From the NCBI GenBank assembly GCA_004802705.1, contig SGPL01000016.1, positions 62,001-126,000 of the forward strand: 64,000 nt of DNA. Reading direction: 5' to 3'. The number at the start of each line of letters is the position of its first letter. The stretch's first letter is position 1. A program made the position numbers and the translations under genes. Shown one piece after another: positions 11,418-21,933 of the stretch. Under the pieces are notes generated by a model. The model did not search any database, was not told the DNA's origin, and saw only the letters and a list, made by a program, of their open reading frames with translations. This DNA comes from Bondarzewia mesenterica. Lineage: Eukaryota; Basidiomycota; Agaricomycetes; Russulales; Bondarzewiaceae.

Positions 11418-12601
11418 ATGGCTGGAAAGCAAAAGGATCAACCAGAGCCGACCAAGGCTCCGCGAAAGGTTAATGCTATGCTGCATACCCTCCGGTGCGC
11501 CTGTTAATCTCTTTTCTCTGTCACTACCTCTCACCGGTTACCCCTCGTCCACCTCACAGAGGCGAGCAATCTCGACACGCCCAAAACAAGCGTCGCTCGG
11601 GCTCGCGCGTGTTCAAACCCTATGATTACGCCGCCTCGCACGCCCCGGTGCCATCGCTCCACACAGCCATCTTCGGCTCCGCCAAAGAATCGCCGACCCC
11701 GCGCGCAGAGGCAGTTGCGAAGCGGACGGCGGGTCCCATACCTCGCAGCTGGGTCGCGCAGGCTTCACGTTCAACGCTCTTCATCGACAGTCCAGAATGG
11801 CGCCAGAAAGCTCTGTCTCTCATCTTCGCGCACGATCCCACCGCCTCTATTACTGATGATCGCCTACCGTCCCTTGTGAATCTCTGCCTCCGCGTGCTCT
11901 TGAAAACCTACGGCTCTGTTCCTGAGTTTTCTGACATCGTCTCGTATCTATCGCCTCACATGCGGCGCGAGCTGTTNCGGTACTCCACGGTGCACGCTCC
12001 GCTCTCGATTGCGAGCCTGTATTCTTTGTTCGAGCCCGAGGGGCATGCCGGCGGCGAGATTATCATCGTCGGGCCTCTCGCATCCCTGCGCGCTGACTTC
12101 TTCACAGCTCACGAAAGGGTGGATGCTTCGATGCCATCTGATGCAGGTCAGGGAGACGAACCTTCAGATCAGCATGACCAGAGTGGTCCAGACGTCTGGG
12201 ATACCGATACAGAAGACGGTTGGATGTCTGCAACTGAATCTTATCCTATACACAGTTTAAGCTTGCTCTCCACGCCCCTTTCCATACCAACGCTATTAAC
12301 CCTTCCGCCTTCCTTGACGCATCTGGCTCTTATTCATCTCCCCTCAGCTATTCCCGTGCACCGCTTACCGAGCAATTGTCCTTTGATCGAAGTACTGGAT
12401 CTTTCTTATAATGAATGGCTAGCCACGACAATCTGGGGAGAAGAGAAGCTGCTGAGCTTGGTGCGGTGGAGTCGGTGGGACCACTTGCGCATACTGGGAT
12501 GCAGAGGTTGTGGGATTACGAGAGATGATGATGTATTGAAGAAGGTCAACGAAGGTAGATGGGTCGATGTTGAGATTATCGTAGAGGAACCCCCCGGATG
12601 A
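11418..12601 (+). CDS. Uncharacterised protein with leucine-rich-repeat-like C-terminus
   Basis: Not recognised as a named family. Exon 1 (11418-11468) gives MAGKQKDQPEPTKAPRK, and exon 2 (11567-12601) continues as QSRHAQNKRRSGSRVFKPYD. The frame is kept only if the third AG (11565-11566) is the acceptor. The middle region is helical (LVNLCLRVLLKTYGSVPEF), followed by an acidic disordered stretch. The C-terminal 130 residues show LRR-like spacing: LTHLALIHLPSAIP, LIEVLDLSYNEW, LRILGCRGCGI. This suggests a small LRR cap or F-box-associated fold, but no F-box is visible. One unresolved base (N, 11977) falls in a codon. It is convergent with the CTLH gene. Confidence 0.6.
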
Positions 12602-12759
12602 ACGATGAATATCAAAAAGCAGAAGAGAGACATTGAGAAGAATCCAATACAAACCGGAAAAAAACACAAAGAAACAAAACGTGATGAATACAATACAGAT
12701 GCAGATAATAATGTTAGCCCATCCATGTCTACATGATCGCCAAGCGTCCGTTGAAAGGA

Positions 12760-14084
12760 CTACAATGATGTTAAAAATTCTCCTAGATGGAATTCGGGAA
12801 CAATCTATACGCACGGTAAGTAAGACAAACAGTACGACGGAGAAGTATTTTGCAACTCGTACCTCAGAATGCTCTTTGTCCACGGTGGGAGGTCTCGGCG
12901 GAGGTGCCGGCGAAGGTACACTTTTTCTTCGGCGGGGAGGTAATTTGACACCGGTAGGAATGTTGGCAGGGGACGGCACCTTCACCTTATCCTCGCTCAA
13001 GCAGGCCCATATAACCGTCGTATACCGGATATACAATTCCAGATACGATATTGCCGGGTGACCGGTTCTATCTGCAATACAGAAACGCAAAATATACCGG
13101 AATATTTGAGTTTGCGAAGAAAAGACACAAGGCATTCCACTCACACAGAATGGCGCTGTTGATCTGATCTGCGACCTGATCCCTTCGGGTCTGTGTCATA
13201 TAATCGGCTACAGGGCTGTTCTCGGGTACTTTATACGCCATGAGGCTGCTGATGCGCGCAAGCTGTGGTTGATACTGGACACGGTCTTCAAGGGCTGAGA
13301 GCTCCTGAGCATAGGCGTACAGCCCGCGTGCGGACTGGAACAGCTTGAACAAGTGCTCGTCAGCGTTTGTGTCTGGCAGAGCGGGGCGGATGTTGCTGAG
13401 GTCCGTCTGCGAGGGCAGGTCGGATATCTGTGAATGAGAGCTGTAGGATGGGTCGAGGGGCTTTGTGCGGGCGGTTTCAATGAACGAGAGGATGCGTAGT
13501 TCGAGAGCGAGGGTTGTAGGCTCGACGGAGAAGGGAGTGATGGATTTGATCTGAACAGTGTGTGGTGAGGGGAGTTTTGCAGACGTGGGGTGAGGCGGTG
13601 GTGTAGATGAGGATGGCTGTGCGGCGGGGAGGACAGAGGGGTAACGGTCGTTGAGAAGCTTCGTTGCTTCATCTACATGTCCTGAGAGCAGGTTCTGTTG
13701 TACCTCTACGTTGGTCAGATTGAAGAAATAACAGAATTTACGTTGAATGGTGTATTGAGAGACGGTTCGGACACATACCTCGCCGCGATTCGACCTCTTC
13801 CAAGTCATCGTCCGTCACACCAACAGAGTCCCCCTCCCCTTTCGGTCGCATAACCTCCTCGCCGTCGGCATTGAGATGCTGCACAAGGCTATCTCTCGCG
13901 AAAACCCTTGCGGTACGAATATAACAATTGTGGCATAGGTAATCCAGGACGAGCGCGCGCTGCGGGCATCATTTCGTGATCAGTCGACGGGTTGAACGCA
14001 GCCACAAGTACGTACCAGCTGTTGGGTGGTAGGATTCATGAGATGTTCGTTCTGCAGAGTCGGTTTTTGCTTTTTGGAGTTCAT
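12760..14084 (-). CDS. LisH-CTLH-CRA protein (RanBPM/GID-like)
   Basis: Member of the LisH/CTLH/CRA helical family that builds GID/CTLH E3 ubiquitin ligases. Exon 1 (from 14084) encodes MNSKKQKPTLQNEH, ending at TTQQL. After an intron comes the LisH motif RALVLDYLCHNCYIRTARVF, then an acidic insert, then the CTLH segment VQQNLLSGHVDEATKLLNDR. The CRA part includes LFKLFQSARGLYAYAQELSA and RRDQVADQINSAIL. The last small exons end with IVPEFHLGEFLTSL and a stop at 12760-12762. No SPRY domain precedes the LisH, so this is not a full RanBPM. It may be a GID8-like or stand-alone CTLH protein. Its start is 557 bp from the divergent PQ-loop gene. Confidence 0.75.
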
Positions 14085-14641
14085 GATGGCAAGGAGATGA
14101 CGAGAAAGGGATCGTGTGCGCTGGCACTGGCACTAGGTATGCATTGAAAGGAGTACATCCACGCTGCCTCAACCAGGCTGAGCAACGGCCCGCAGCGGCC
14201 GGTTCGAACTTCGAACAACTTCGACTCAAATTGTTGCAATGGTATATTTCAACATGCGCCTCCGACGAAGGTCTTGTGTATAAAGGCACCGACATATTTT
14301 GTCCGCCGACTCGACCTGATATCTTATAAAATAAAATAGACGCAAACGTCTTGAGCACTTACAGTAGTCTTCAGTGATCATAATATCGGCGGTCTTCTCA
14401 ATCAAGAGACAGTTACGCATACGTTTTAATTGCATAGCCTCATTATGTACAGCCGCTCAATCCCTGCGATAACGGGCAATCGAGTGCCCAGTGCAGGGAA
14501 GACAGAGAGGCTCTCGTATAAGTGCGGGACGAAGCGCCCCGCATGACTTTCGGCTGGCATAGATCCGGCGTCGTCGACCAGACCCACTTGCTCCAGTCAT
14601 ACTCCCCGCTGGCACAACTACGATCACCAGCATCATCGACG
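14085..14641. other. Divergent intergenic region
   Basis: Shared upstream region of the CTLH and PQ-loop genes. A TATAAAGG lies at 14279-14286 on the plus strand, about 355 bp before the PQ-loop start, too far for a simple assignment. No coding exon is evident. Confidence 0.4.
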
Positions 14642-16677
14642 ATGTCCACCATGCTCAGGCTGGAGCAGGCCTTCTTCAGCGACTTGATGGGCTACATGTC
14701 CATAGCCTGTTGGCTCGGCGCTCAATTTCCGTGAGTCATCACCTGCAGACTCGTCCATCTTTCGTGCGCGGATGGCGACATCAGCTTTGCACGGCATTCT
14801 GCGTCAAGCTCACACCATCCGTCCCCCTAGACAGGTCCTAGAAAACATCCGGTTGCAATCTTCCGAAGGACTCGCCCTTCCATTTCTCGTTAATTGGCTC
14901 CTTGGTATTGTCTTTCACATCCCATTCTGAGATTCTCCACCGGGGCTGAACGTTAGTGTGGATCGCGTCCACCACCCACAGGCGACCTGACAAACTTGGT
15001 TGGGTGTATCCTGACTCACCAGCTTCCGTTCCAGGTGAGCACCTCAGTTATGCGTCATATCTGAATGCATGACCTTCGAAATGCGTTGCTGATGGAACGA
15101 CGGCACGGCAGACATGGCTCGCGACCTACTTTTGTTGGGTCGACTTCATGCTTTTCGCACAGTTCTTCTACTACCGCAAGAACGCATTACCCGTTCCCTC
15201 AATCTACACGCGTGCACGGTCCCGCACTATCTCCTCCATCAGAGGTGGCCGATTGCCCGTTGATGTCAGTGCGGCGCATTACCGCACTCTCTCCACCGTA
15301 GCCTCCCATGCCGCCGCTGCAGCCGCACTCGCAGCTCAAGCTGAAGAAGCCCGCTCGCGATCGCCTCTGCAAACCCGACATCGCCGCCATAGTGCCGAAG
15401 CATTCCTCGACAACATCGAAAATCCAGGACACCGAGATCGGACGGAGGATGAAGACGAGGTGGACGAAGAAGCTCTCGCCGCTTTGGCTGACAGCTTTCA
15501 CTCCGAAGGTGGACGGTCTAGTCGGCGGAAACGTGTCTCTTGGAGCAAGGAGCGTCTGTCGTCCTTGGGCAGGGCTAGTCGACAATCGACCCTCTCTCCA
15601 ATGCCGCCACCGAACCTCCATATGACCTCGCCGGTAGATGAGCTGGATACGCTTATCCGAGGTCGGCCATTACAGCGTGGCGAGGACACCAGCGCCGTCG
15701 AGGAAGGAGAAGGATGGTGGCGCGCCGAAGACGAGAGTCAACTGCGGCGAAATTCGCGAGCCAGCAGACGCGGGGCAAGCATGGTGTTCATGGGGGTGTG
15801 GGCGTTGTTCGGTGTGGGCACGCTGGTAGGTAGCAAGAGGGGTGTCGCAAGTACGAACGATGTGCGTGTAGGGCGCGTGTTGTCTGATATAGAGGTGCCA
15901 GTCGCTGTTGCAGTTCCACCACTTCCTGTTCTGCCAGACGTTGGTGTCGCATCCTCGGAAGCTGTGCCACTGGTGTTTGCCGAACCTTTGCCTGGTGGTC
16001 CTGGCCATGAACGTCCAGCTGTATCGTGGGAGCGCATCATTGGTCGTATATCTGCTTGGGTGTGTACGACGTTGTATTTGACTTCTCGACTACCACAAAT
16101 ATGGAAGAACGTGCGTCGATTAACTCATTTCTCGTTGTCGGCATGCATGCTTATTGACGGTTTACGCAGTTCGTTAGAAAGTCCGTGGAGGTGGGTTTCG
16201 TGATACACATGTCACCAACGTTCGTCGCTAACAGATCTGGTTTGTAGGGCCTTTCGATGTATCTTTTTGTCTTTGCTTTTCTTGGCAATTTCTTCTATGT
16301 TCTATCCATACTCTCCTCGCCTAATATGCAACTCCCGCCTCGTGAAGCATCCGCATATATCCGCGAGAGCATCCCGTGTGTCTTTTCTTCCCTTTGCCTG
16401 TTCCCTTCCTCCAACTAAGAGACCGTTGTGCAGATATCTCCTCGGCAGTGGAGGCACTCTCATGTTCGACGTGACGATTGTCGCACAATCCTTCATATAC
16501 CGCCATAAGCATCCACTATATCATCGTGGACGCCGAAGTTCCGTGCATTCCAGGATGCACGCCTCGGAGGAAGAGGGCTTGCTGAGCGCGGGCGCCAATG
16601 GTGCGGAGGACCCATCGTCTCCTTCGCGTCGCCGATTGGTCCCGACCCAGGCGGAAGGAGGTTCACTAGAGAGGTAG
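14642..16677 (+). CDS. PQ-loop vacuolar amino-acid transporter (YPQ/RTC2-like)
   Basis: Seven-helix PQ-loop protein of the Ypq1-3/PQLC2 group, which exports cationic amino acids across the vacuolar or lysosomal membrane. Exons 14642-14730, 14831-14904, 14982-15034 and from 15112 join in frame. The first PQ motif is PPQVLENIRLQSSEGLALPF; the second is RLPQIWKNFVRKSVEGLSMY. The second motif is assembled across a 21-nt exon (16170-16190). Between the halves lies an unusually long, mostly disordered loop of about 280 residues, encoded by 15208-16030, with Ser/Arg/Glu-rich segments and one hydrophobic patch. The C-terminus is a short cytosolic tail ending SLER. The loop is a likely site for regulation, by inference only. 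Confidence 0.85.
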
Positions 16678-17058
16678 ACGAGAACGGCTTGCGCCTGAGC
16701 TCGGGCAGCTGTGACGTTTGATCAGCCCTACTTTGGTGGGAGTTGGACCTTTGTCAGCAGTGGGGGAGTGCGTGGGCCATCAGGCCTTTTAGAGACTTGA
16801 AGCATAGTGGAGCACTTGTATCTATACAGATCTATACACATCAGCCATATTGTACTACCCACCGGTCACGCAGTTTTTTTGTACAGTTTCTCAAATTGAA
16901 GAGTTTTTGTTAACACTGTGGAAGGTCGCCGGTCATTATCCTGCCATGTCGACGGATGCGGAAGCAATGGAGTAATTTTCCCACGGTGACGTAGATCTAA
17001 CACGACGACTCATGTCATCTCAATCAACGCAACTCTCTAACGCACTCTTTCACCGACC
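16678..17058. other. Intergenic region upstream of LIN1
   Basis: 381 bp between tandem genes. It holds the PQ-loop gene 3' UTR and the LIN1 promoter; no distinct motif recognised. Confidence 0.45.
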
Positions 17059-18330
17059 ATGCCTCCACGCTCACAAAAAAAGCGTTCAGCTCCGTCCAGC
17101 GAACCGGGACCATCAACTCAATCTAGCACAAAAAGAACGCGTTTTGTAGAGCCGTCCGAAGACCCTGCCAACTTTGCAGAGGAGGTCGACGCCGCGCTCG
17201 AAACCCCATCAGCAGTACGAAAAGGACGCGTCAAAACCGAAGGCTACGAGTCGGACTCGAGCGATGATGGCGAGGGCATCGTTCCCAGCCGACGGCCAGG
17301 CGGGGACGGGGCCATGGAGGAGGAAGAGGAGGACATGTTCGCCATGGCGGACAAGGAGGAACGAAAGGCCGCGCAAGAGCCGGCGAAGGCCAAGCCAGAG
17401 TTTCTGCGGTTAGGGGATATTGAGGGGCAGGAGTTTGGTGGGGCGTCTGGGGAAGAGGAGGAGTCGGAAGAGGAGGGCGAGCCAGAGGATGAAGACGAGG
17501 CTGAGCGGAGGAAAAAGGCGGGTATGGGGTTCGAGTTATCGTCGTTCCATATGCGCGAGGAAATGGAAGAGGGGAAGTTCGCAGCTGATGGGACGTATGT
17601 GCGTACGTTTGACCCCCACGCGCTGCATGATCGGTGGATGGACGGGCTGGACGAGAAGGAGATCAAACAGGCAAGGAGGCGAAAGCGGCATCAGGATAGA
17701 TTACAGAAGGAGCGGATGAAGGCGGAGGAGAAGGAGCTGGAGGAGCTGGGCGGGAAGGAGGCGATTGAGAGAGAGGTGCTTGCGATGCTGAAGAAGGGCG
17801 AGACGGTGCTCGAGGCGTTGCAGCGGCTTGGTGTGCAGGCCAAGAAGAATCGGCCAAAGAGGCAAGCTATTTTCTTTATCATCTCATGCGTCCGAATCCT
17901 CATACAAGTCTACAGTAACGTGGTACATAAAAAGAAAGCCCCTGTGGACGACGACTCCATGGACGTTGATAAGACCAAATCCCACAATTCCCAAGCACAA
18001 CTCGACATCGACCAACTCACTCATCTGGCTTCGACGCTCATGTCCCTGGGCGACACTGACGTCTACTCCAAAACATACGAGGAGATCCTTCGCTCTGTCC
18101 GCTCAGCAGGCAAGGTCGGCCCAGCATGGGTTCCTCCGTCCGCAGACGTTAAATACGAGTACAAATGGGACATCCCGGGGTCGACGGCGGAAAATGGGCA
18201 GACGTTCGGACCGTTCAGCGAAGACGAAATGCAGACGTGGTTCAAGGCTTCGTATTTCGGCATTGCAGGGGAGAAGATCAAGGTGCGGAAATTCAACGGC
18301 GAATGGGCCGACTGGGATGAGGTCTTTTGA
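17059..18330 (+). CDS. LIN1: GYF-domain U5 snRNP protein (LIN1/CD2BP2)
   Basis: Homologue of yeast Lin1 and human CD2BP2 (U5-52K), a GYF adaptor of the U5/tri-snRNP. It starts MPPRSQKKRSAP; an acidic, KR-rich N-terminal half includes the family motif around FEGFELSSFHMREEMEEG-like spacing (here MGFELSSFHMREEMEEGKF, then RWMDGLDEKEI). The C-terminal GYF domain has YEYKWD, FGPFSEDEMQTWFKASYF and a terminal WADWDEVF. Exons are 17059-17861 and 17916-18330 (405 aa). The intron is inferred to begin with GCAAGC: without splicing, 18 hydrophobic residues would interrupt a hydrophilic protein. It is convergent with RAD54, 258 bp away. Confidence 0.88.
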   Translation: MPPRSQKKRSAPSSEPGPSTQSSTKRTRFVEPSEDPANFAEEVDAALETPSAVRKGRVKTEGYESDSSDDGEGIVPSRRPGGDGAMEEEEEDMFAMADKEERKAAQEPAKAKPEFLRLGDIEGQEFGGASGEEEESEEEGEPEDEDEAERRKKAGMGFELSSFHMREEMEEGKFAADGTYVRTFDPHALHDRWMDGLDEKEIKQARRRKRHQDRLQKERMKAEEKELEELGGKEAIEREVLAMLKKGETVLEALQRLGVQAKKNRPKRQAIFFIISCVRILIQVYSNVVHKKKAPVDDDSMDVDKTKSHNSQAQLDIDQLTHLASTLMSLGDTDVYSKTYEEILRSVRSAGKVGPAWVPPSADVKYEYKWDIPGSTAENGQTFGPFSEDEMQTWFKASYFGIAGEKIKVRKFNGEWADWDEVF

Positions 18331-18588
18331 ATCCTGGGATTCTAGTTTATTTGTTGGTTCGTCGATTAAGTGTCTCCTGTCCCTTTTCAATCACGATTTC
18401 CTCGTACTCATGAGCCCGCTAGTGTGTACTTTTTACTCACAATCACGATTGTCCAGAATGCCTGTATTGTTATTGTATGTTGTATTTGCTTGGAAATGTG
18501 CGTTGCATGAACATCTATGTTACAGTGAAAACTCCAATGTCCGTAAGTGTCAAATACCAAAAATCCCTAAGTACTGATCCGACAAGGT

Positions 18589-21500
18589 CTAATGACTGAT
18601 ATACTGGAACACGAAGGAGACCTCTGGCAATCCGACCTCTGCCCTGAGAAGGTCGTCGTGATTGTTCTTCAACTCTTGATTGGTGAAATGATTCCACCTA
18701 TTATAAGACTCGTTCGTCAAGGGTGTACGAAGAATGAAAGACTCGGAGTACGTACGTGCTGGCGTCCCCATACAGAAGCGCAGGGGACTTGATCATCTGC
18801 TTTCCATTCTTGCACCGTTTGCATTTGAACGTCTCGTGTGTCTCACAGAGAGTCTTCTCGTTGAACAGGAAGAGCTGTCTGAGCGAGTCAAGCGAGAAGT
18901 GCCGCTCAGCGTCCTCCTTCTCGTCTACGACTGCAGACGACAATGCTTGTTTGGAAGCCTGCCGCTGGAATATCTTCTCCTCGATCGTGCCGGTGGTGAT
19001 AAAGCGGTAGACGAAACCTTCCGACGAAAAGAGTAAGCGACTTTGGGAGACGAAGCGTTGAAGGAAGGGAACACACATTCTTTCTTCTGCCCGTCACGCC
19101 AAACTCGAGCCAAGGCCTGCTGGTCGGCGGCAGGGTTCCAGTCTGATGTTGTCGGTAAGTAAGTTTTTATTGCTCCGTCGAAAGACGAGGACTCACCCGG
19201 GTCAAAAAGGATCAGACGATTCGCGCCGATGAGGTTGATACCGCATCCACCAGCTTTGCTACTAAGAAGGAAAATAAATTCTTTGCCTTCAGGATCGTTG
19301 AATGAATCGACCAATTTTTGGCGCTTGTTGATGGTCATAGTACCGTCCAGACGGAAATAACCATATCTGCAGGACAAGGATCAGCACACAATTTCATGAA
19401 AATACTGTGGTGGAGAATGCACTTCTTGCTTCGGAGCATTTTTTCGAAGATATCCAACGTCTGAGTGTAATTACTAATCAGAACGATCTTGTCATTCGTC
19501 TCGGTACGGATTCTGTGGAGGAACCTGAACAGAACTTGTCACATCCAGCTATGTTTCAGCTTCGCGCAAACGTACCTCTCCAGCACTAGGAATTTTCCGC
19601 TCCATTCGCAATGCACACTGGGGTTTCTATCACGATTCCTAGGGTTGGAATTGCCCCCGACACCACAGAACCCTTCAGGAATGAAATTTTCGGATCCTTG
19701 CAAATCGTTAGGAAGATCGAGTAGCTCTGGGTGATTGCAGAGTTTCTTCAAAATATTGATGGCCTTTAGCGGTTGAGAATTAACACCGCGGAGCAGAGCC
19801 TTGATCTCGGGGGACGATATGAATAATCGATAGAGCGCCAACTGGAATTCCGATAGTCCGCAAAATACGACTTGCTCGTATTTGACGGGCACTACAAGGG
19901 ACTCAATGAATGAACGCATGAAAAACTGAACTTGACACACAATATTTGGACAAAAGGTCGTTGGTACGCCGAATGATAAACTTGGATGCCAACTCGCCAA
20001 GTTCCTTGAGTTTCTTTTCGCTTGCTTCTTTGTCCTTGTCGGTCGCATCTGCATCACGGCCACGAATGATGATGTTCTCGAAATTCTTCCGAAAATCATT
20101 CTTGGATCCTAAGAAATTCGGATTGGCGAAGTTAAGAAGAGAAAAATATTCAGAAAGGTCATTCTAGGATGCAAGGTCAGTGAGATGAATGGTAGATATT
20201 GATGATAATTTACTTGGATGGGAGTTCCAGAAAGAATGACGCGGCGCTTGACTTCGAGACCGTTCAACGCCTGAAACGTGAGCGACTCTGTGCAACGAGA
20301 GCAACGTTTGGATTTGTGCACGGCCTTCGTGAAGGAGCAGAGGGGACTTACCGGAATTCTTCAACCGGTGACCCTCATCGCACAGCAGAAGACCGATACG
20401 GCAACCCACCAGGTAGGCTGTGAGTGTTCGCAATGTCTCATAAGATACGATCATCACTGTAATAATCGATTCAGAACATCTTGTGAGTCAGGAGAAAATG
20501 CACCAACCAGGTTGGGTCACATTTCTGCCACTTGCAGCAACCCATCGCGCTACCCTCTCGAGCAGCTCTGCCTTCCCGCCTTTGCCATCAACGGCTAACG
20601 CTGTAATAGTATCTTTTCCAAGCCACTTTACTGGAGACCAGGTCAAACGAATGCTTCTCAGGTTCGAAAAGATCGGTACTCACCCAGCTCATTGGCCCAA
20701 TTCTTGACCAAACTGGAAGGGCAGGCGATGATACACTTATCAAGAGTCGGCTTGCTAGCGTGCGGAGACTGTTTAAGCAGCGTCCATAAAAGGGCTATGC
20801 ATTGCAGGGTTTTCCCTAGACCCATCTCATCCGCCATGATACATCCGTATTGATTTTCTACCACCATCCCGGTTGTGCATTTATAAAGGAACTGCGGGGC
20901 ATGAACATAGGAATGTGAAGGGATCTGTACACACGCACCTTCACGCCTTCAACCTGATGAGGTCGAAGGACTTTGCTAAGACGAGGGTCTATGACCACCG
21001 GAACTTTCTTGTTGGGCTTCTTGTCCTTCCCGCCTCCCAATAGCTCTTTTAAGCTCTTGTGCGGGTTATATAGGCCTGCGTTCTTCTCCTGCACCTCCTT
21101 CGCAGCTTTGGCCTTGGCTTCTTCCTTTTCCCTCTCCTTCCTCTCTTCGTCCGTCTCCCTATCATCAATCGTAGGGTCATATAGGACAATCGCATGGTCT
21201 TCCATAGGATCATGAAGCGGCCGAGGGATGATATTTACCTGGGGCCGAATACCAAGGGCAGCATTCGACTGAACGGTTTTAACGATCTGACCGTCTTTTG
21301 TCTTCATAGTGGGAATGCTGTATTTCTTCGTTCCGAAGACCTCGCTAAAAGGCTTTGGCTTGAAGATAGGATAATTCTGAATATTGTTAACGGGCAGGGC
21401 TTCAGAATATCCTGCGTCACCCTCCGATTTACGTCTCTTCTTCTTCTGCCCACCAGCATCAGAATCCGAGTCGTCATCGTCAGCCTGAGCCTCTTTATAC

Positions 21501-21640
21501 GAAACGCGCCGTCGCTTTCGCTGCGGCTGTTCGCGCACGGTGGCGAGTGCGGGAGACTTGAAAGGCTTATTGACTCGGGTGCTCTCTTGCAACCTATCAA
21601 CAGGTTTGCCATCTGTTGTTGTTGGTATCCTGCGAAGCAT
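18589..21640 (-). CDS. RAD54: RAD54 Swi2/Snf2 DNA translocase
   Basis: Homologous-recombination motor that works with Rad51 on nucleofilaments and branch migration. The N-terminal part is basic and disordered (RVSYKEAQ, a KKRRK stretch), then [17 protein letters not shown]. Helicase motif I is in [20 protein letters not shown], Ia in [20 protein letters not shown] in [15 protein letters not shown] in [10 protein letters not shown]. The C-terminal lobe has [20 protein letters not shown] and [22 protein letters not shown]. The extreme C-terminus carries the Rad54-type zinc-binding region FKCKRCKNG and ends VFQYISH, as in other Rad54 proteins. At least nine short introns interrupt it. Two ACGCGT boxes lie 66-101 bp upstream of the ATG. 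Confident orthologue, not RDH54, because of the zinc region and C-terminus. Confidence 0.93.
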
Positions 21641-21705
21641 GTAAATGTGTCCAGAGGGGTGACCTCAAGTTGCAAGAGAATAGAGGCTGGTAAACGAAGA
21701 AAGCA

Positions 21706-21741
21706 ACGCGTCACGGGCAACGACCAAACAACGCGACGCGT
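21706..21741. promoter_or_regulatory. Two ACGCGT (MCB) boxes upstream of RAD54
   Basis: Perfect ACGCGT hexamers lie at 21706-21711 and 21736-21741, with a half-match ACGCGA at 21731-21736. They are 66-101 bp before the RAD54 ATG and inside the 293-bp gap to the next gene. MBF control of recombination genes through such sites is known in yeasts; here it is inferred. Confidence 0.45.
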
Positions 21742-21933
21742 CCTGGCAGTGTCCTGGCGCATCCAGATGACAAAACATCGCGTCCACTTCAATCACGTGC
21801 GCAACTCGGCTCGACTCGAAATTGTGAAGGACGTATCGTAACAACTCAAGCACGAAGTAGACCAAACCAAAACCAATTAAGCTCAACCACTACGTATGGT
21901 AGACAGGATCGACAGAAAGATACGAGAACGTAA

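Noticed and set aside
14150..14230. ggttcgaac-like B-box suggesting a tRNA
   Set aside because: No matching A-box, acceptor stem or anticodon loop could be folded around it.
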